Positions 1 through 7,865 of a stretch of DNA of 16,340 nucleotides are shown here, one piece after another (within the stretch, counting starts at the first letter, position 1; each line of letters begins with the position of its first letter). The notes below the pieces were generated by a model. That model worked only from the letters and a program-made list of their open reading frames with translations, did not search any database and was not told the DNA's origin. Origin of the DNA: an uncultured Pseudomonadota bacterium (GTDB taxonomy: Bacteria; Pseudomonadota; Gammaproteobacteria; Burkholderiales; Burkholderiaceae); NCBI GenBank assembly GCA_946480245.1, contig CAMLIZ010000102.1:1-16340 (forward strand). The letters are read 5' to 3'. A program made the translations under genes and the position numbers.

Positions 1-1116
1 CGCGTGCGTGACCTGTTCGAGCAGGCGCGCAGCCATGCGCCGGCCATCATCTTCATCGACGAGCTGGACGCGCTGGGCAAGGCGCGCGGCGTGTTCCCCG
101 TGTCGGGCGGGCACGACGAGCGCGAGCAGACGCTGAACCAGCTGCTGGTGGAGCTGGACGGCTTCGACCCCAGCGTGGGCGTGATCCTGCTGGCCGCCAC
201 CAACCGCCCGGAGATCCTGGACCCGGCGCTGCTGCGCGCCGGCCGCTTCGACCGCCAGGTGCTGGTGGACCGGCCCGACCGCAACGGCCGCGCCGCCATC
301 CTGAAGGTGCACGCCCGGAAGATCCGCATGGCGCCCGATGTGGATCTGGACCAGGTGGCTGCGATCACCGTGGGCTTTGCCGGCGCCGACCTGGCCAACG
401 TGGTGAACGAGGCGGCACTGGTGGCCACGCGGCGCAAGGCCGAGTCGGTGACGCTGGGCGATTTCACGCAGGCCATCGAGCGCATCGTGGCCGGCATCGA
501 GAAGAAGAACGGCCTGCTGCTGCCCGAAGAGCGCCGCCTGGTGGCCACGCACGAGCTCGGCCATGCGCTCACGGCGCTGGCGTTGCCCGGCACCGACCGC
601 GTGCACAAGGTGTCGATCGTGCCCCACGGCATCGGCGCCTTGGGCTATACCTTGCAAAGGCCCACCGAGGACCGACACGTGATGCGCCGCACCGAGCTGC
701 TGGACAAGATCGCCGTGCTGCTGGGCGGCCGCGCGGCGGAGCTGCTGGTGTTCAGCGAGCCTTCCACGGGCGCGGCCGACGACCTGGCGCGCGCCACCGA
801 CATCGCGCGCGACATGGTGCTGCGCTACGGCATGGACGACGCGCTCGGCCCGGTGGCGCTGGCCGAGGCGCGGCCGGGCTTCCTGGCGCCCGCCGAAGGC
901 GGGGTGCGGCCCGCGGCGCCGAGCACCAGCCCCGACACCGCGCAGCGCATCGACGACGCCGTGCGCCAGCTGCTGGAGGCCGCGCAGCAGCGCGCCACCA
1001 GCCTGCTGCAGGCGCAGCGCGCCACGCTGGACCGTTGTGTGCAGGCGCTGATCCAGCGCGAGACGCTGGACGAGGCCGAGCTGAAGGCGCTGGTCGCCGA
1101 TGCTGCCGCCGTTTGA
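1..1116 (+). CDS. ftsH: FtsH-family AAA+ zinc metalloprotease (5'-partial)
   Basis: Membrane-bound, ATP-dependent protease that unfolds and degrades membrane and soluble proteins. The gene enters from outside the window, so the N-terminal membrane segments and Walker A are missing; the visible part is 371 residues. Seen in order: Walker B (IIFIDELD, residues 16-23), the second region of homology with arginine finger (LLRAGRFDR), the AAA lid, then the M41 peptidase domain with zinc motif HELGH at bases 550-564 and a third-ligand aspartate in STGAADD near base 781. FtsH normally has HEAGH; the Ala-to-Leu change keeps the HExxH core. Canonical ftsH usually sits next to rlmE and folP. Here a PaaK-like gene follows with a 17-base overlap, so this is probably a second FtsH copy. 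The low-complexity Ala/Gln-rich C-terminus after about residue 290 is normal for the family's variable tail. Family assignment is very secure; the paralogue status is inference. Confidence 0.95.
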   Translation, partial: RVRDLFEQARSHAPAIIFIDELDALGKARGVFPVSGGHDEREQTLNQLLVELDGFDPSVGVILLAATNRPEILDPALLRAGRFDRQVLVDRPDRNGRAAILKVHARKIRMAPDVDLDQVAAITVGFAGADLANVVNEAALVATRRKAESVTLGDFTQAIERIVAGIEKKNGLLLPEERRLVATHELGHALTALALPGTDRVHKVSIVPHGIGALGYTLQRPTEDRHVMRRTELLDKIAVLLGGRAAELLVFSEPSTGAADDLARATDIARDMVLRYGMDDALGPVALAEARPGFLAPAEGGVRPAAPSTSPDTAQRIDDAVRQLLEAAQQRATSLLQAQRATLDRCVQALIQRETLDEAELKALVADAAAV

Positions 1117-2617
1117 CCCCTTGCGCGCCGCCATGGTGGCCGCCGACGTGATGGCCGCATCGCGCGCCGACGCAGCCGGCATCGCACGGCGCCAGCGCCT
1201 GCGCCTCACCGCGCTGCTGCAGGCCGCCTGCGCCGGGCCGCTGTACGGCCCGCTGCTGGCCGGCCGCGACCTGCGCAGCCTGCCCTTGCAGGCGCTGCCG
1301 GTGATGCACAAGCGCGAGCTGATGCAACGCTTCGGCGACTGGGTGGCCGACCCGCAGTTGCGCCTGCCGGCCTTGCAGCGCTTCGTAGCTGACGCATCGT
1401 GCATCGGCGATCCGTTTCTCGGCCGCTACACCGTGTGGGAGAGCTCGGGCAGCAGCGGCGAGCCGGGCCTGTTCGTGCAGGACGCGGCGGCGATGGCGGT
1501 GTACGACGCGCTGGAGGCGCACCGCCGCATCGCGCGCTCGGCATGGCAAGCCTGCTGCGATCCGCTGGGCCTGTGCGAGCGCTTTGCGTTCGTCGGCGCC
1601 ACCGGCGGGCACTTTGCGAGCACCGTGTCGGTGGAGCGGCTGCGCCGCCTCAACCCGTGGCTGGCGCCGGCGCTGCACAGCGTGTCGTTCCTGCAGCCGC
1701 TGCCGGCGCTGGTGGCCGAGCTGAACGCGCTGCAGCCCACCACGCTGGCCACCTACCCGAGCGCTGCGGTGATGCTGGCCACCGAGCAGCAGGCAGGCCG
1801 CCTGCACATCCGGCCCCAGCAGGTGTGGACCGGCGGCGAAACGCTCACGCCCGCGATGCGCCAGCACGTGGAGCAGGCGTTCGGCTGCGCGGTGACCAAC
1901 AGCTACGGCGCGTCGGAGTTCCTGGCGCTGGCGTCGGAGTGCCGCTGCGGCCAGCTGCACCTGAACAGCGACTGGGCCATCCTGGAGCCGGTGGACGAGC
2001 AGGGCCGCGCGGTGCCTGCCGGCGAGCCCGGTGCCAGCGTGCTGCTGACCAACCTGGCCAACCACGTGCAGCCATTGATCCGCTACGACCTCGGCGACCG
2101 CGTGACGTTGCAGGCCGAACCCTGCGCCTGCGGCTCGCCATTGCCGGTGCTGCAAGTGCAGGGCCGCTGCGACGACACGCTGTGGCTGCAGGATGCGAAC
2201 GGCCTGGCCGTGCCGCTGCTGCCGCTGGCGTTGAGCACCGTGCTCGAGGACGACGCCGGCCTGTTCGAGTTTCAGCTGCGCCAGCAGAACGAGCACACGC
2301 TGCTGCTGACGAGTGCGCAGCCAGGGGCGCAGGCCGATCGCGCGCTGGCACGTGGCCGCGAGGCGCTGCAGCGCTTCCTGCTGCGGCAGGGCGCGGCGGG
2401 GGTCACGGTGCTGTGCCGCGCGGGCGAGGCGCCGCTGCAGCAACGCAGCGGCAAGTCACCTCGGGTGATTTCCACTGCCGGCCTCAGGCCTGCCACACCC
2501 CGAAGCCCGCCTCGCGCAGGCCGATCGCCAGCTCCACCTCCATCTCGCGTGCGGCCTCGTAAGGCATCGGGTTGTACACCTCGTACAGCGCGGGCAGCAG
2601 GCGCAGGCCATAAGTGA
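1100..2617 (+). CDS. PaaK-like (phenylacetate-CoA ligase/F390 synthetase family) adenylate-forming enzyme
   Basis: Predicted to activate a carboxylate with ATP to an acyl-adenylate, possibly as a CoA ligase; the substrate is unknown. Visible are the family's phosphate-binding loop SSGSSGEPG (about residues 115-123), the YGASE motif, the ribose-binding RYDLGD motif, two Cys-x-Cys pairs (CRCGQ and CACGS) typical of PaaK-like proteins, and a C-terminal SGK whose lysine fits the catalytic lysine. The ATG at 1100 lies inside the end of the ftsH-like gene, which suggests translational coupling. After SGKSPRVI (about base 2470) the reading frame runs on for about 50 Pro/Arg-rich residues. These are antisense to the better-supported GIY-YIG-like gene, whereas family members usually end soon after this lysine. 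The tail may be a real run-on or the product of a small 3' frameshift. Family assignment is secure; substrate and exact end are not. Confidence 0.85.
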   Translation: MLPPFDPLRAAMVAADVMAASRADAAGIARRQRLRLTALLQAACAGPLYGPLLAGRDLRSLPLQALPVMHKRELMQRFGDWVADPQLRLPALQRFVADASCIGDPFLGRYTVWESSGSSGEPGLFVQDAAAMAVYDALEAHRRIARSAWQACCDPLGLCERFAFVGATGGHFASTVSVERLRRLNPWLAPALHSVSFLQPLPALVAELNALQPTTLATYPSAAVMLATEQQAGRLHIRPQQVWTGGETLTPAMRQHVEQAFGCAVTNSYGASEFLALASECRCGQLHLNSDWAILEPVDEQGRAVPAGEPGASVLLTNLANHVQPLIRYDLGDRVTLQAEPCACGSPLPVLQVQGRCDDTLWLQDANGLAVPLLPLALSTVLEDDAGLFEFQLRQQNEHTLLLTSAQPGAQADRALARGREALQRFLLRQGAAGVTVLCRAGEAPLQQRSGKSPRVISTAGLRPATPRSPPRAGRSPAPPPSRVRPRKASGCTPRTARAAGAGHK

Positions 2618-2822
2618 AGACGAAGCGGTTGGCCTGGATGCCGGCCTTGTGCTTGTCGAAGCGCAGGTCGGGGTCCAGCCCCGTCATGCCCACGTACACG
2701 AAGGGCTTGCCGAGCTGGTAGTCGGGGTTGGCCTTGCGGAAGGCCGGCTCGTTCCATACGCGATCGTCGAGCTCGACGACGTACACGTGATGGTGATGGC
2801 GCGGCGCGCGACGGGCGGGCAT
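2484..2822 (-). CDS. small GIY-YIG-like nuclease-superfamily protein
   Basis: 112-residue protein resembling small stand-alone GIY-YIG domains. The parts seen are a GIY-like strand (YVVEL, about residues 13-17), a YIG-like strand FVYVGMTG, a following Arg and His (RFDKH) at the positions of catalytic or structural residues, and a C-terminal Glu-rich helix (EAAREMEVELA) that could supply the metal-binding glutamate. No DNA-binding domain is attached. Small proteins of this kind often have no known role, so nuclease activity is inferred only. The last 134 bases overlap the 3' end of the PaaK-like frame on the other strand; this strand reads as the more natural protein. No good Shine-Dalgarno precedes the ATG. 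A 12-base perfect palindrome lies 9 bases upstream. The gene is divergent from the KdpD-like kinase gene. Confidence 0.7.
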   Translation of the reverse strand: MPARRAPRHHHHVYVVELDDRVWNEPAFRKANPDYQLGKPFVYVGMTGLDPDLRFDKHKAGIQANRFVFTYGLRLLPALYEVYNPMPYEAAREMEVELAIGLREAGFGVWQA

Positions 2823-2831
2823 GGCGGCGCC

Positions 2832-2843
2832 AAGTCTAGACTT
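2832..2843. promoter_or_regulatory. perfect 12-bp palindrome between divergent genes
   Basis: AAGTCTAGACTT is a perfect inverted repeat, AT-rich for this genome and containing the usually rare CTAG. It lies 9 bases upstream of the GIY-YIG-like start and 19 bases from the KdpE-type repeat upstream of the kinase gene. It could be an operator for a dimeric repressor. Only its symmetry and position are seen; the binding protein is unknown. Confidence 0.35.
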
Positions 2844-2862
2844 TGCTGGGCGCCGTGCGCCG

Positions 2863-2880
2863 CTTACGCCATCCTGATGC
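2863..2880 (+). promoter_or_regulatory. candidate KdpE-type operator (direct repeat) upstream of kinase/regulator operon
   Basis: Two 7-base half-sites, CTTACGC (2863-2869) and CTGATGC (2874-2880), lie in the same orientation with an 11-base start-to-start spacing. Such tandem repeats one helical turn apart are how OmpR/PhoB-family regulators bind. The flanked 20-base stretch matches 16 of 20 bases of a copy at 5191-5210 upstream of kup. It ends 22 bases before the kinase ATG at 2903. A weak -10-like TAGCTT at 2890-2895 would put transcription start close to the ATG, and no Shine-Dalgarno is visible, so a very short or absent leader is possible. Confidence 0.55.
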
Positions 2881-2902
2881 GTCGTCTGCTAGCTTGCGGG
2901 TC

Positions 2903-4465
2903 ATGACACAGCGCCCGCGCCCGCCATTCGCCTCGGCTCCACTGCAGGCCGCCTCCGGTTTGGGCGTGTGGCTGCTCGGCTGGGCGGCCATGCTGTGGCT
3001 GGACCCGCATGTCGATCTGGCCAACCTCGCCATGCTGCTGGTGCTGACCTCGGCCATCGCCACGCCGTGGCTGCCGGTCGGTGTGTCGCTGGCGCTGGGG
3101 ACGCTGTCGGTGCTGGCGTTCAACTGGCTGTTCGTGCCGCCGCGCGGCACCTTCACGGTGGACGTGCGGCAGGACGCGCTGCTGCTGGCCGCGATGCTGG
3201 TGGTGAGCTGGATCGTGGCGGTGCTGATGGCGCGGCTGCGGCTGGCGGCGCACAGCGCGCGCGAGCATGCACGCCAAGCCGAACAGCTGCGCCGCCTGGG
3301 CGAGGTGTTGCGCGACGCCGACGATCCCGCGCAGCGCGCCGACGAGCTGGCCCGCGCGCTGGCCGAACTGCTGGGCGCGCCGCCCCAGCTGCTGTTGCTG
3401 CGCGCCGCACTGCCCGCCACCGACGATCTTGCGCAGGCCAGCCTGCTCGGCGCGCCCGATGCGGACCAGCTCGCCGGTTTGTGGCACTGCACGCGGCAGG
3501 CGGTGGCCTTCGGCCCCGGCACCGGCCGCTACGACGAGCTGCACGAGTGGTACCTGCCCATGCGCGCCGGACGCAGCGCGCAGGGCGCGGCGATGCTGCC
3601 GCTGCCCGAGGCCGAGCTGGCGCAGCCGCAGCTGCGCGCGCAGGCGCAGGCGCTGTGCGACCAGATGGGCGCAGCGCTGCAGCGCGCGCACACGCTGGCT
3701 GCCGCGGCGCAGGCGCGCGAGCAGGCGCAGGCCCAGGGCATGCGCAACGCGATGCTGGCGGCCATCTCGCACGACTACCGCACGCCGCTGGCGGCCATCA
3801 TGGGCGCGGCGTCGTCGCTCAGCGAGCAGGGCGAGCGGCTGGCGCCGGCGCAGCGCGAGCGCCTGGCGCATAGCATCCTGCAGGAGAGCCGGCAGCTTGC
3901 TCGCCTGACCGACAACACCTTGCAGCTGGCGCGGCTGGACGCACCCGGCCTGCAACTGCAGATCGACTGGGAGTCGGCCGAGGAGATCGTGGGCGCAATC
4001 CTGCACCGCGCGCGCCGTGCCGACCCGCAGCGCCGCGTGCGCGCGCGGCTGGAGCCCGATCTGCCGCTGATCCGCTGCGACGCGCTGCTGCTCGCACAGC
4101 TGCTGGAGAACCTGGTGGACAACGCGCTGAAGTACAGCGAGGCGCCGGCGCCGGTGGAGCTGCTGGTGCGCCGTCAGGGCCGGCACATCGTGTTTGCGGT
4201 GCGCGACCGCGGGCCCGGCGTGGAGCCGGCGCTGCGCGAGCGCATCTTCGAGGTGTTCCAGCGCGGCACGCCTGGAGGCACGCAGCCGCAGCGCGGCGCC
4301 GGCGTGGGCCTGGCGGTGTGCCGCGCGATCGCGCGCGCGCATGGCGGCGAGCTCAAGCTGCGGCCGCGCTCGCACGGCGGCAGCAGCTTCGAATGCTGGC
4401 TGCCCGCGCTGGACCCGCCTGCCGTGGCTGCCGATGCACCCTTGGCCGAGGGCAGCGCGCCATGA
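2903..4465 (+). CDS. KdpD-like sensor histidine kinase, short form without N-terminal KdpD/USP domains
   Basis: Membrane histidine kinase, predicted to sense potassium status or envelope conditions and phosphorylate the KdpE-like regulator encoded next. The protein is 520 residues, against about 900 for E. coli KdpD. It begins directly with the four-helix DUF4118 membrane domain (helices about 17-33, 37-55, 57-76 and 92-111). A GAF-like linker (about 120-265), a short coiled stretch, and the HisKA H-box with His290 (AISHDYRTPL) follow. The ATPase domain has the N-box (ENLVDNALKYS, 402-412), G1 (DRGPGV, 435-440) and G2 (GAGVGLAV). The ATG at 2903 is chosen over an upstream in-frame ATG at 2843 because the extra 20 residues are unlike the family and would cover the candidate operator. 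Its stop overlaps the regulator start (ATGA, 4462-4465). The family is secure; the signal sensed is inference. Confidence 0.9.
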   Translation: MTQRPRPPFASAPLQAASGLGVWLLGWAAMLWLDPHVDLANLAMLLVLTSAIATPWLPVGVSLALGTLSVLAFNWLFVPPRGTFTVDVRQDALLLAAMLVVSWIVAVLMARLRLAAHSAREHARQAEQLRRLGEVLRDADDPAQRADELARALAELLGAPPQLLLLRAALPATDDLAQASLLGAPDADQLAGLWHCTRQAVAFGPGTGRYDELHEWYLPMRAGRSAQGAAMLPLPEAELAQPQLRAQAQALCDQMGAALQRAHTLAAAAQAREQAQAQGMRNAMLAAISHDYRTPLAAIMGAASSLSEQGERLAPAQRERLAHSILQESRQLARLTDNTLQLARLDAPGLQLQIDWESAEEIVGAILHRARRADPQRRVRARLEPDLPLIRCDALLLAQLLENLVDNALKYSEAPAPVELLVRRQGRHIVFAVRDRGPGVEPALRERIFEVFQRGTPGGTQPQRGAGVGLAVCRAIARAHGGELKLRPRSHGGSSFECWLPALDPPAVAADAPLAEGSAP

Positions 4466-5187
4466 GCCTGCGCGTGCTGCTGGTCGAGGACGACCGCGAG
4501 CTGCGCACGCTGCTGCGCGACGCGCTGGCGGTGGAAGGCTACGAGGTGGTCACCGCCGCCAGCCTGGCCGAGGGGCTGGCGCTGCTGCAGCACCTGCCCG
4601 GGCCCGGCGGGCCCGCCGACATCGTGCTGCTGGACCTCGGCCTGCCCGACGGTGACGGCCAGGCGCTGCTGGCCGCGCTGCGGCGCCGCCATGCGATTCC
4701 GCTGATCGTGATCTCCGCGCGCGAGAGCGACGGCCAGAAGATCCGCCTGCTCGACGAAGGCGCCGACGACTACCTCGTCAAGCCTTTCGGCATCGGCGAG
4801 CTGCTGGCGCGCATGCGCGTGGCCTTGCGCCATCGCGGCACGGCAGTGCAGGCCGCGGTGACGCGCTACGCGCACGGCCCGCTGGTGGTGGACCTGGCCG
4901 CGCACGAGGTGGCGCTGCGCGGTGCGCCGGTGCACCTGACACCCACCGAGTTCAAGCTGCTGGCGCGCCTGGTGCGCAGCGCCGGCCAGGTGGTCACGCA
5001 CCGCCAGCTGCTGGCCGACGTGTGGGGCGCGGAGTACACGGCGCACACGCACTACCTGCGCCTGTACATGGGGCAGCTGCGCGCCAAGCTCGAAGTCGAT
5101 CCGGCCGAGCCGCAGCTGCTGCTCACCGAGCCGGGCGTGGGCTATCGCCTGGCCGACAGCGAGACCGACAGCGAGACCGGCAGCTGA
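4462..5187 (+). CDS. kdpE: KdpE-like OmpR-family response regulator
   Basis: DNA-binding response regulator, partner of the KdpD-like kinase, predicted to activate potassium uptake genes. It has 241 residues. The receiver domain has the acidic pocket (VEDDRE, residues 8-13), phospho-acceptor Asp58 (LLDLGLPDG), Ser85 at the switch position (VISARES) and the conserved lysine in LVKPFG (Lys107). The winged-helix output domain has the transcription-activation loop and the KdpE-like ending [15 protein letters not shown] followed by TEPGVGYRL. The ATG at 4462 is chosen because it overlaps the kinase stop by 4 bases and starts the receiver directly; the longer open frame upstream is the shadow of the kinase C-terminus. 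The C-terminal tail contains a short DSET duplication. The gene is followed closely by kup, with a candidate binding site between them. Confidence 0.92.
   Translation: MSLRVLLVEDDRELRTLLRDALAVEGYEVVTAASLAEGLALLQHLPGPGGPADIVLLDLGLPDGDGQALLAALRRRHAIPLIVISARESDGQKIRLLDEGADDYLVKPFGIGELLARMRVALRHRGTAVQAAVTRYAHGPLVVDLAAHEVALRGAPVHLTPTEFKLLARLVRSAGQVVTHRQLLADVWGAEYTAHTHYLRLYMGQLRAKLEVDPAEPQLLLTEPGVGYRLADSETDSETGS
5155..5178 (+). repeat. 12-bp tandem duplication at 3' end of the kdpE-like gene
   Basis: The unit GACAGCGAGACC occurs twice head to tail and encodes DSET-DSET just after the conserved GYRL end of the winged helix. It looks like replication slippage in the unconstrained C-terminal tail and is unlikely to affect function. 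Confidence 0.8.
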
Positions 5188-5192
5188 GGGCG

Positions 5193-5210
5193 CTTATGCG
5201 TTCCTGATGG
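5193..5210 (+). promoter_or_regulatory. candidate KdpE-type operator upstream of kup
   Basis: Half-sites CTTATGC (5193-5199) and CTGATGG (5204-5210) lie in the same orientation with an 11-base period. This is the same architecture and nearly the same sequence as the element at 2863-2880. It lies 6 bases after the regulator stop and 44 bases before the kup ATG, so kup probably has its own promoter in addition to any read-through from the kinase/regulator operon. Confidence 0.55.
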
Positions 5211-5254
5211 CCCACGCGGCACGCTGGCGGCCATCGCAACTTCAGGGCTCGCTC

Positions 5255-7147
5255 ATGCCCCAGCAACCTCCGCCCGACGGCCTGCGCCGCCAGGCCCTGC
5301 CGGCCCTCACCCTGGCCGCCATCGGCGTGGTGTACGGCGACATCGGCACCAGCCCGCTGTACACGATCAAGGAGGTGTTCTCGCCCGGCACCGGCGTGCC
5401 GCTGGACCCGCAGCACCTGATCGGCGCGGTGTCGGTGATCTTCTGGGCGCTGATGCTGGTGGTGACCTTCAAGTACGTGATCCTGATCCTGCGCGCCGAC
5501 AACCGCGGCGAGGGCGGCGCGCTGGCGCTCACCGCGCTGGCCACGCAGGCGGTGCGCAACCGGCCGGCGCTGCGCGGCCGGCTGATGGTGCTGGGCTTGT
5601 TCGGCGCCACGCTGTTCTATGGCGACGGGGTGATCACGCCCGCCATCTCGGTGCTGGGTGCGATGGAGGGGCTGGAGGTGGCCACGCCGGCGCTGCAGCC
5701 ATTTGTGGTGCCGGCATCGCTGCTGGTGCTGGTGGGCTTGTTCGTGGTGCAGCGGCTGGGCACCGCCACGGTGGGCAAGGCCTTCGGACCGGTGATCTGC
5801 CTGTGGTTCGCGGTGCTCACTGCCAGCGGGCTGGTGCAGATTGCGCAGCAGCCGGCCATCCTGGCCGCGCTGAATCCGCTGCATGCGGCGCACTTCCTGC
5901 TCGAGCGCGGCTGGGGCGTGTTTGCGGCGGTGGGGGCGATCGTGCTGGCGATCACCGGTGCCGAGGCGCTGTATGCCGACATGGGGCACTTCGGTGCGCG
6001 GCCGATCCGCGTGGCCTGGATCGGGCTGGTGCTGCCGGCGCTGGCCGTCAACTACATGGGGCAGGGCGCGCTGCTGATGCGCGACCCGGCTGCGCTGGCG
6101 AACCCGTTCTTCCGCCTGTTTCCGCAACCGCTGGTGGCACCGGCCATCGTGCTGGCCACGCTGGCGGCCATCATCGCGTCGCAGGCCGTGATCTCGGGGG
6201 CCTACTCGATGACCAAGCAGGCGATCCAACTCGGCTTCCTGCCGCGCATGACCATGCGCTACACCTCGGCACGCGAGGCCGGCCAGATCTACCTGCCGGC
6301 GGTGAACTGGCTGCTGCTGGCGGGCGTGGTGGGCGCGGTGCTTGGCTTCGGCAGCTCGAGTGCGCTGGCCGGCGCCTACGGCATCGCGGTGACGGTGACC
6401 ATGCTCATCACGACGGTGCTCACGTATTTCGTGGTGCGCCAGGGGTGGGGGCTGCCGCGCTCGCTGGCGCTGGGCGCCACCGCCTTCTTCCTGTGCGTGG
6501 ACGCGCTGATGGTGGCCAGCTGTGCCGTGAAGTTCGTGGACGGCGGCTGGTTCCCCATCGTCACGGGGCTGCTGCTGTTTGCGGTCATGAGCACCTGGGC
6601 CGGCGGGCGCAAGCTGCTGCTGGCGTCGATACGCAAGGACGGCGTGTCGCTGGACGAGTTCGTCGCCACGCTGGACACCACCCTCGTGCAGCGGGCGCAA
6701 CGCACCGCGGTGTACGCGGTGGCCGACCCGCACACCGTGCCGCAGGCGCTGCTGCACAACCTCAAGCACAACCAGGTGCTGCACGAGCGCAACCTGATCC
6801 TCACCGTGGTGTTCCGCGAGGTGCCGTGGGTGGGCATGGAGGAGCGCGCGCAGGTGCAGCCGCTGGGCCGCGGTTTCTGGCGCGTGACGCTGAACTTCGG
6901 CTTCATGAACACGCCCGACGTGCCGCGCGCGCTGGCGCTGTGCGAGCAGCAGGGGCTGAAAGTGCCGCCGTTCGAGACCAGCTTCTTCCTCAGCCGCGAG
7001 ACGGTGGTGCCCACGCGGGGCAACGGCATGGCGCAGTGGCGCGAGAAGATGTTCGCCGCCATGAGCCGCAACGCCGGCAGCGTGGCCGCGTTCTTCCGCC
7101 TGCCCGACAACGCCGTGGTGGAGCTGGGCACGCGGGTGCAGATCTGA
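5255..7147 (+). CDS. kup: Kup/HAK/KT family potassium uptake transporter
   Basis: Inner-membrane K+ transporter, known in the family as a proton-coupled symporter. It has 630 residues, the usual length. The N-terminus carries the family signature [14 protein letters not shown] right after the start region, and the Kup-typical [14 protein letters not shown] segment follows. About twelve hydrophobic helices extend to about residue 455, then comes the soluble C-terminal domain with [10 protein letters not shown] near the end. The ATG at 5255 is chosen over an in-frame start at 5207 because it has AGGG at 5244-5247 with 7-base spacing and because the longer version would overlap the candidate operator. 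It ends 6 bases before the convergent phosphatidyltransferase gene. Its position behind the KdpD/KdpE-like pair suggests control by that pair. Confidence 0.96.
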   Translation: MPQQPPPDGLRRQALPALTLAAIGVVYGDIGTSPLYTIKEVFSPGTGVPLDPQHLIGAVSVIFWALMLVVTFKYVILILRADNRGEGGALALTALATQAVRNRPALRGRLMVLGLFGATLFYGDGVITPAISVLGAMEGLEVATPALQPFVVPASLLVLVGLFVVQRLGTATVGKAFGPVICLWFAVLTASGLVQIAQQPAILAALNPLHAAHFLLERGWGVFAAVGAIVLAITGAEALYADMGHFGARPIRVAWIGLVLPALAVNYMGQGALLMRDPAALANPFFRLFPQPLVAPAIVLATLAAIIASQAVISGAYSMTKQAIQLGFLPRMTMRYTSAREAGQIYLPAVNWLLLAGVVGAVLGFGSSSALAGAYGIAVTVTMLITTVLTYFVVRQGWGLPRSLALGATAFFLCVDALMVASCAVKFVDGGWFPIVTGLLLFAVMSTWAGGRKLLLASIRKDGVSLDEFVATLDTTLVQRAQRTAVYAVADPHTVPQALLHNLKHNQVLHERNLILTVVFREVPWVGMEERAQVQPLGRGFWRVTLNFGFMNTPDVPRALALCEQQGLKVPPFETSFFLSRETVVPTRGNGMAQWREKMFAAMSRNAGSVAAFFRLPDNAVVELGTRVQI

Positions 7148-7153
7148 GGCGCG

Positions 7154-7771
7154 CTACAGCTTGGGGATCTTGATGCGGCTGACCATCAACGAGCCACTGA
7201 GCACGAACATCAGCACCAGCGGATGCAAGGTGAAGCCGCCTACCTTGTAGGCGCCGAACCACAGCTGATCGGCCAGCGCACCTTGCCAGGCCGCTACCGC
7301 GAGCACGATCACCAGCACCAGCGAGGTGGGGATGGGGGTGCCCTCGAAGTACTTCACCTTGCCGCTGCCTTCGGACAGCTTCTCGGCCGTGACGTTGTAG
7401 CGCGCCAGGCGCGACACGCCGCAGGCCACGAAGAACACCAGCGCAATGCGGTCGTACAGGCCCTGCATGCCGCAGGCGTAGGCGATGGCGGCCGGCGCCA
7501 CGCCGAAGCTGATCACGTCGGCCAGCGAGTCGAGCTCGCGTCCCATGGCCGAGCTGCGCTGGCGCCAGCGCGCGATGCGGCCGTCCAGCACGTCGAACAC
7601 CAGCGCCAGCGGGATCAGCGCACAGGCGAAGTACAGGTGGAACACCTGCTGCGCCTGCAGGTAGCTCATGACCGAGAACAGCGCTCCCACGCCCGAGCAG
7701 GCGTTGGCCAGCGTGAACCAGTCGGCGAGGTGGAACTCGCGGATCATCGCGAAGGGCTTGGGTCGGTTCAT
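7154..7771 (-). CDS. pssA: CDP-alcohol phosphatidyltransferase, PssA-like
   Basis: Integral membrane enzyme of phospholipid synthesis, probably CDP-diacylglycerol:serine O-phosphatidyltransferase. The complete catalytic signature D-x2-D-G-x2-A-R-x8-G-x3-D-x3-D is present, with Asp60, Asp63, Gly64, Ala67, Arg68, Gly77, Asp81 and Asp85. It has 205 residues and about six hydrophobic segments, somewhat short for PssA, so a related member using another alcohol cannot be excluded. The ATG at 7771 is chosen because the sequence from there (MNRPKPFAMIREF) leads straight into the first conserved helix; the upstream in-frame extension to 7867 is Cys/Gly-rich, unlike the family, and would overlap the divergent exporter start. 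It stands alone, convergent with kup. Confidence 0.85.
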   Translation of the reverse strand: MNRPKPFAMIREFHLADWFTLANACSGVGALFSVMSYLQAQQVFHLYFACALIPLALVFDVLDGRIARWRQRSSAMGRELDSLADVISFGVAPAAIAYACGMQGLYDRIALVFFVACGVSRLARYNVTAEKLSEGSGKVKYFEGTPIPTSLVLVIVLAVAAWQGALADQLWFGAYKVGGFTLHPLVLMFVLSGSLMVSRIKIPKL

Positions 7772-7865
7772 GCCGCGCAGGATAGTGCAGCCCGGCTGCC
7801 GGCACTTGGCAAGCCCGCTACAGTGGACGGCCTGCCCCGCAATTCGCTGCCCGAGGAGTTGAACC
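7772..7865. promoter_or_regulatory. divergent intergenic region with exporter ribosome binding site
   Basis: 94 bases separate the divergent PssA-like and exporter starts and must hold both promoters. A clear GAGGAG ribosome binding site at 7853-7858 lies 7 bases before the exporter ATG. No convincing -35/-10 pair could be picked on either strand by eye. Confidence 0.5.

Noticed and set aside
752..2443. 563-codon open frame on the minus strand opposite the FtsH-like and PaaK-like genes
   Set aside because: The translation is Arg/Gln/Ala-rich low complexity with no family motifs; the plus strand has clear AAA, protease and adenylation motifs. It is a GC-driven shadow.
5155..5178. Tandem repeat as a regulatory iteron
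   Set aside because: Only two 12-base copies, in frame and coding for DSET-DSET in the regulator's tail; slippage is the simpler explanation.
5123..6784. 553-codon open frame on the minus strand opposite kup
   Set aside because: His/Gln/Arg-rich composition without any recognisable domain; kup on the other strand has its full family signature.
7800..7814. Possible sigma-54 -24/-12 element upstream of the LysE/RhtB exporter
   Set aside because: GG-N10-GC spacing is met, but the -12 half matches only half of the consensus, and no sigma-54 activator is nearby.
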